In this document: in pieces, positions 30,194 through 32,840 of the stretch | How positions within the stretch are numbered: position 1 is the first letter of the stretch | Layout of the letters: every line of letters starts with the position of its first letter | NCBI GenBank assembly: GCA_035354435.1 | Contig: DAOQAY010000011.1 | Coordinates: forward strand, 1-32,840 | Origin: JAKLDO01 sp035354435 | Lineage (GTDB): Bacteria > UBP6 > UBA1177 | DNA: 32,840 bases | Direction: 5' to 3' | Program-made: the position numbers and the translations under genes | The notes under the pieces: model-generated | Told to the model about the DNA's origin: nothing | The model's database searches: none | The model's input: only the letters and a program-made list of their open reading frames with translations

Positions 30194-30900
30194 ATGGTTT
30201 CGAGGTATTCTAAAACTTTCTTAATATCTTCCCACACAGGTCTTTTGTAATTTTCATTTCTTAAAAGAGCACTGGGATGATAAGTTATAAAAACCTTGAT
30301 GTTGTTGTAACTGTATGTCTTTTCTCGTGCTTTTGTGATTGTGTCTTCAAGCCCGAGAAGATGTTTCGCCGCAACTTTTCCAAGAAGGATAATAACTTTA
30401 GGATTTATTGTCTCAATCTGTTTTTGAAGATATCCGATACACGCAGAGGCTTCGTCAGGAAGGGGATCTCGATTTGAAGGAGGTCTGCATTTTACAATAT
30501 TTGCGATATAAACTGATTCTCTGGGGATCTTCATTCCGTTTTCAATAATTTTTGTAAGCAGCTGTCCCGCTTTTCCGATAAACGGTCTTCCTGAATTATC
30601 TTCATCTTCACCTGGGCCTTCACCGATAAACATTATCTGAGCTTCAAGATTTCCTTCCCCGAATACAGAGTTCTTTCTTGTCGTACCCAGTCGGCATTTC
30701 TGACATTTTGACACTTCATTTTTTAATTTCTCCATAGGCTTAAGTGTTTCAAAAGAACTGTTCTCAAGCTCTATTTTTAAAGGTGTGTTGCCCGTGGAAA
30801 TATCAAGGAGCACTTCTTTAATAAAAGGACTGTCATAATGAAAAGGTTGAATTGAGTTCTGCCAGAGCAGCCAGTTTTCGATCTTTTGTGAGCGTGTCAA
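30181..30900 (-). CDS. Family 4 uracil-DNA glycosylase with [4Fe-4S] cluster
   Basis: Removes uracil from DNA, starting base excision repair. Motif GEGPGEDED (93-101, typically GEAPGxxED) corresponds to the first active-site loop; GRPFIGKAGQLL follows; YHPSALLR (207-214) is the second active-site motif with His208. Four Cys match the iron-sulfur pattern: C66, C69 (CXXC), C138 and C154 with 15 residues between. The 65 residues before the first Cys are longer than minimal family members. The start is a TTG at 30900 overlapping the HEAT-gene stop (TTGA), with only a weak GAAAGAAG Shine-Dalgarno sequence; translation is likely coupled. Uracil excision complements the mismatch and double-strand-break repair genes in the window, but no direct functional link is shown. 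Confidence 0.92.
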   Translation of the reverse strand: MTRSQKIENWLLWQNSIQPFHYDSPFIKEVLLDISTGNTPLKIELENSSFETLKPMEKLKNEVSKCQKCRLGTTRKNSVFGEGNLEAQIMFIGEGPGEDEDNSGRPFIGKAGQLLTKIIENGMKIPRESVYIANIVKCRPPSNRDPLPDEASACIGYLQKQIETINPKVIILLGKVAAKHLLGLEDTITKAREKTYSYNNIKVFITYHPSALLRNENYKRPVWEDIKKVLEYLETIQRS

Positions 30901-32420
30901 TTCTTCTTTCTGCCGTATCTCAGAATGAAAAGATTGTCTTCAACTGCATTAACTGCAGCTTCACGGATTTTTGGATCCTGTTCGTTCTTTATGATCTCCT
31001 TAAGAAAATCCTGAACAGATCTGTCGCCTATCTGGGCAAGAGCATCAATTGCAATAGATTTTGCAAGGATCGATTTCTCTCTGACTACAAAATCATAAAG
31101 CGGTTTAGCTCCACCAACCTGATTGAGCTGTCCTACAGCAATTGCCGCTGAGGTTCTGAGTTCTTCTTTAGGATCTTCGTTGAGTGTTTTGATCAGGAAG
31201 GGCAGCGTTTCTTTATATTGATATTTTCCGAGAGTTGCAAGTATGATCTTTTTCCAGTAAAGATCGCCATTTTTATCAAAAAGAGAAATGAGGTTCTGTG
31301 CTGTGGTAGGAGTTTTGATCTTGTCAAAATAATTTGAAAATTCATATTTTCTTTCTGACATCCTTTCATTGGTAGCTGCAGCAAGCACGAGTTCGGTAAG
31401 ATCTATACCTTCGTATTCAGAAATGATGTTCAAAATAGATGCAAGCCATTCTGCATCACCGCTTTCCAGCTGCAGTGAAAGTATTTTTGCAGTATCAGGA
31501 GCGTCAATTTCAATTACAGAACGGATAAAAACTTCTTTATTAGAAGGTGGTTTTGTAAATGGGAAACATTCACTTGAAGGGGGTGTATACATGCTGACAT
31601 TGTTTAATATTTTCCCGAGAATTTTTGCACCCTGTTTAGAGGAAATCTCCATTGCAGCAATTGCAAATGCAGTCTGGGAATCCTGATTAAAAGTTTCAGC
31701 TTTTGTAAGGATATTCTGATTGAAATATATCTCACCCATAATGCCTGCGGAATATTTAACGGCAAGACAGCCAAGAGTTCCAGGTGAAGCAACAAGTTTG
31801 TTATAGGTTTCAAAATCCATACCTATTCCTGTAATATATGCAATAGTGAGAGCCGCTTTGAGATCATTCTGGCTGTTCTTTTCAAAATATTCTTTGATAA
31901 GTCCAAGAAAAGTGTCTCTTGTCGAGTCAGAATTGATCTTATCCGCTTTTTCTCTGATTCCGGTTACTGCAACTTCAATAAGCCTTATATCAAGAGACTG
32001 CCAGAAATTTATCATGTAAGGAGCATTAAAGGAGAAGTCAGCCTGATTATTTGAAACGGGAATGGTTATGCTGTTTTCAAGAAGCTTAAATTCATCGCCG
32101 TCTTTTCTGGTAATAAAAATATACCGGTCTCCTTTCTGAAACTCAGCTCTTTTAACTTTCAATCTTAGTTTTTCATTGTCGATATTGTTTACAACGACAT
32201 CCTCTTTTGCATCTCCGACAAGTGATTCTTCTACGCGAACTCTGGCCTTGGTTTTCCCACCCTGAAGAAACAAGCCGATAAAAATGTTGTCAGCTTTGAC
32301 TATTGATTTAATAAAATCTTCTTTTTTCAACTCTGATTCATTCCCTGCAACATCATCCTGAGCAGAAACACTTAAAAAGAAAAAGAGTGCAAGAATTATG
32401 AAAAATACCTTCCTCGACAT
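30897..32420 (-). CDS. Secreted protein with C-terminal HEAT-like repeats
   Basis: A 507-residue protein with a signal peptide (FFIILALFFFLSVSA, likely cleavage after Ala20 before QDD), so it is periplasmic or outside the cell. Residues about 30-150 form a beta-rich region (KADNIFIGLFLQGGKTKARVRVEESLVG) of no recognised family. Residues about 330-500 are helical repeats of HEAT/PBS-lyase type: 'LRTSAAIAVGQL', 'ILAKSIAIDALAQIGD', 'KIREAAVNAVEDN'. Such repeats bind proteins. The gene has its own promoter and is cotranscribed with the UDG downstream. Function unknown. Confidence 0.78.
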   Translation of the reverse strand: MSRKVFFIILALFFFLSVSAQDDVAGNESELKKEDFIKSIVKADNIFIGLFLQGGKTKARVRVEESLVGDAKEDVVVNNIDNEKLRLKVKRAEFQKGDRYIFITRKDGDEFKLLENSITIPVSNNQADFSFNAPYMINFWQSLDIRLIEVAVTGIREKADKINSDSTRDTFLGLIKEYFEKNSQNDLKAALTIAYITGIGMDFETYNKLVASPGTLGCLAVKYSAGIMGEIYFNQNILTKAETFNQDSQTAFAIAAMEISSKQGAKILGKILNNVSMYTPPSSECFPFTKPPSNKEVFIRSVIEIDAPDTAKILSLQLESGDAEWLASILNIISEYEGIDLTELVLAAATNERMSERKYEFSNYFDKIKTPTTAQNLISLFDKNGDLYWKKIILATLGKYQYKETLPFLIKTLNEDPKEELRTSAAIAVGQLNQVGGAKPLYDFVVREKSILAKSIAIDALAQIGDRSVQDFLKEIIKNEQDPKIREAAVNAVEDNLFILRYGRKKN

Positions 32421-32464
32421 AACATCCTCCGCAAAACAAGAGCCAAAAATTTTGTTCCATCTAA

Positions 32465-32493
32465 AATTTATACGGAATTAATCACTTTGTCAA
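32465..32493 (-). promoter_or_regulatory. Promoter for the HEAT protein-UDG pair
   Basis: Minus strand: TTGACA (32493-32488), a 17-bp spacer, TAAATT (32470-32465). Its -35 is 24 bp from the divergent ileS -35, so the two promoters may influence each other. Confidence 0.5.
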
Positions 32494-32516
32494 TATTAAT
32501 GGCAACTATCTATTCC

Positions 32517-32544
32517 TTGACATATATAGCAAGTAGAATAAAAT
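32517..32544 (+). promoter_or_regulatory. Promoter for ileS
   Basis: TTGACA (32517-32522), a 16-bp spacer, TAAAAT (32539-32544), followed by CCGGAG and ATG at 32591. The leader is under 50 bases, too short for a T-box riboswitch. Confidence 0.55.
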
Positions 32545-32590
32545 TTCCGGTGCATTTTTTGTAACTGTTTACATTATCCGGAGACTTTCA

Positions 32591-32840
32591 ATGGACTACA
32601 GCAAAACTTTAAATCTTCCTGTTACCGATTTTCCGATGAAAGCAAATCTTCCAGTTAAAGAATTAGAAATTCTGAAAAAATGGGAAGAACAGAAAATTTA
32701 TTTTAAAATTTTACAAAAGAACGCAGATAAACCGTCTTTTGTTTTTCATGATGGACCTCCCTATGCGAATGGTCATCTTCATGACGGACATGTTTTAAAT
32801 AAAACGCTGAAAGATATTACTGTCAAATACAAAAATATGA
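32591..32840 (+). CDS. ileS: Isoleucyl-tRNA synthetase, N-terminal part, runs off the window
   Basis: IleRS charges tRNA-Ile. The 83 visible codons read MDYSKTLNLPVTDFPMKANL, then LPVKELEILKKWEEQKIYF and, at about residues 51-70, FVFHDGPPYANGHLHDGHVL. The last is the class I HIGH signature (here HDGH) in the exact IleRS context with PPYANG before it. CCGGAG lies eight bases before the ATG. The frame is open to the window end. Confidence 0.93.
   Translation, partial: MDYSKTLNLPVTDFPMKANLPVKELEILKKWEEQKIYFKILQKNADKPSFVFHDGPPYANGHLHDGHVLNKTLKDITVKYKNM

Overview
The window is about 33 kb of a low-GC (by eye roughly 40%), gene-dense bacterial chromosome. Two lipoprotein-type signal peptides, a complete RecBCD set and a GldA/F/G-type ABC system point to a Gram-negative cell. 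A class III (oxygen-sensitive) ribonucleotide reductase points to anaerobic life. I cannot place the phylum from the sequence. A lipoprotein with an Asp-rich neck and Gly-(Asn/Asp)-Thr repeats looks like surface lipoproteins I associate with uncultured anaerobic lineages, but that is only an impression. Promoters read as ordinary sigma-70 type: TTGACA-like and TATAAT-like boxes 16-17 bp apart recur throughout.

Layout. (1) 1-351: the left edge looks chimeric. A rightward fragment of a Bacteroidota-type membrane sensor protein meets a leftward CarD-type N-terminus within about 20 bp. (2) 535-4466, leftward: unknown three-TM protein, mutL, miaA, tightly packed, with a promoter at 4500-4528. (3) 4627-6147: comM/yifB. 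(4) 6183-8791: nrdD with a fused thioredoxin-like domain, preceded by two NrdR-box-like sites 32 bp apart over a strong promoter. (5) 8793-11489, leftward: WlbA-like dehydrogenase, NUDIX hydrolase and RlmD/TrmA-type m5U methyltransferase, coupled by short overlaps or gaps. (6) 11724-13444: a two-gene AbiE-like type IV toxin-antitoxin candidate behind an inverted repeat. (7) 13466-18043, leftward: uridine kinase, then ABC ATPase, permease, GldG-like protein and DUF4340-like protein. (8) 18044-19578: an accessory island with a KilA-N gene between repeat-rich intergenic stretches. These hold four fragments of one dispersed palindromic repeat and a candidate small structured RNA with its own promoter. 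(9) 19579-28672, rightward: the repeat-bearing lipoprotein, then recC, recB, recD. (10) 28745-30193: lipoprotein 5'-nucleotidase-like phosphatase. (11) 30181-32420, leftward: HEAT-repeat secreted protein, then family 4 uracil-DNA glycosylase. (12) 32591-end: start of ileS.

DNA maintenance is a theme: mutL, recCBD, family 4 UDG, comM, and nrdD for anaerobic dNTP supply. The most unusual stretch is 18.04-19.58 kb. The most solid regulatory reading is the tandem NrdR-like site upstream of nrdD.
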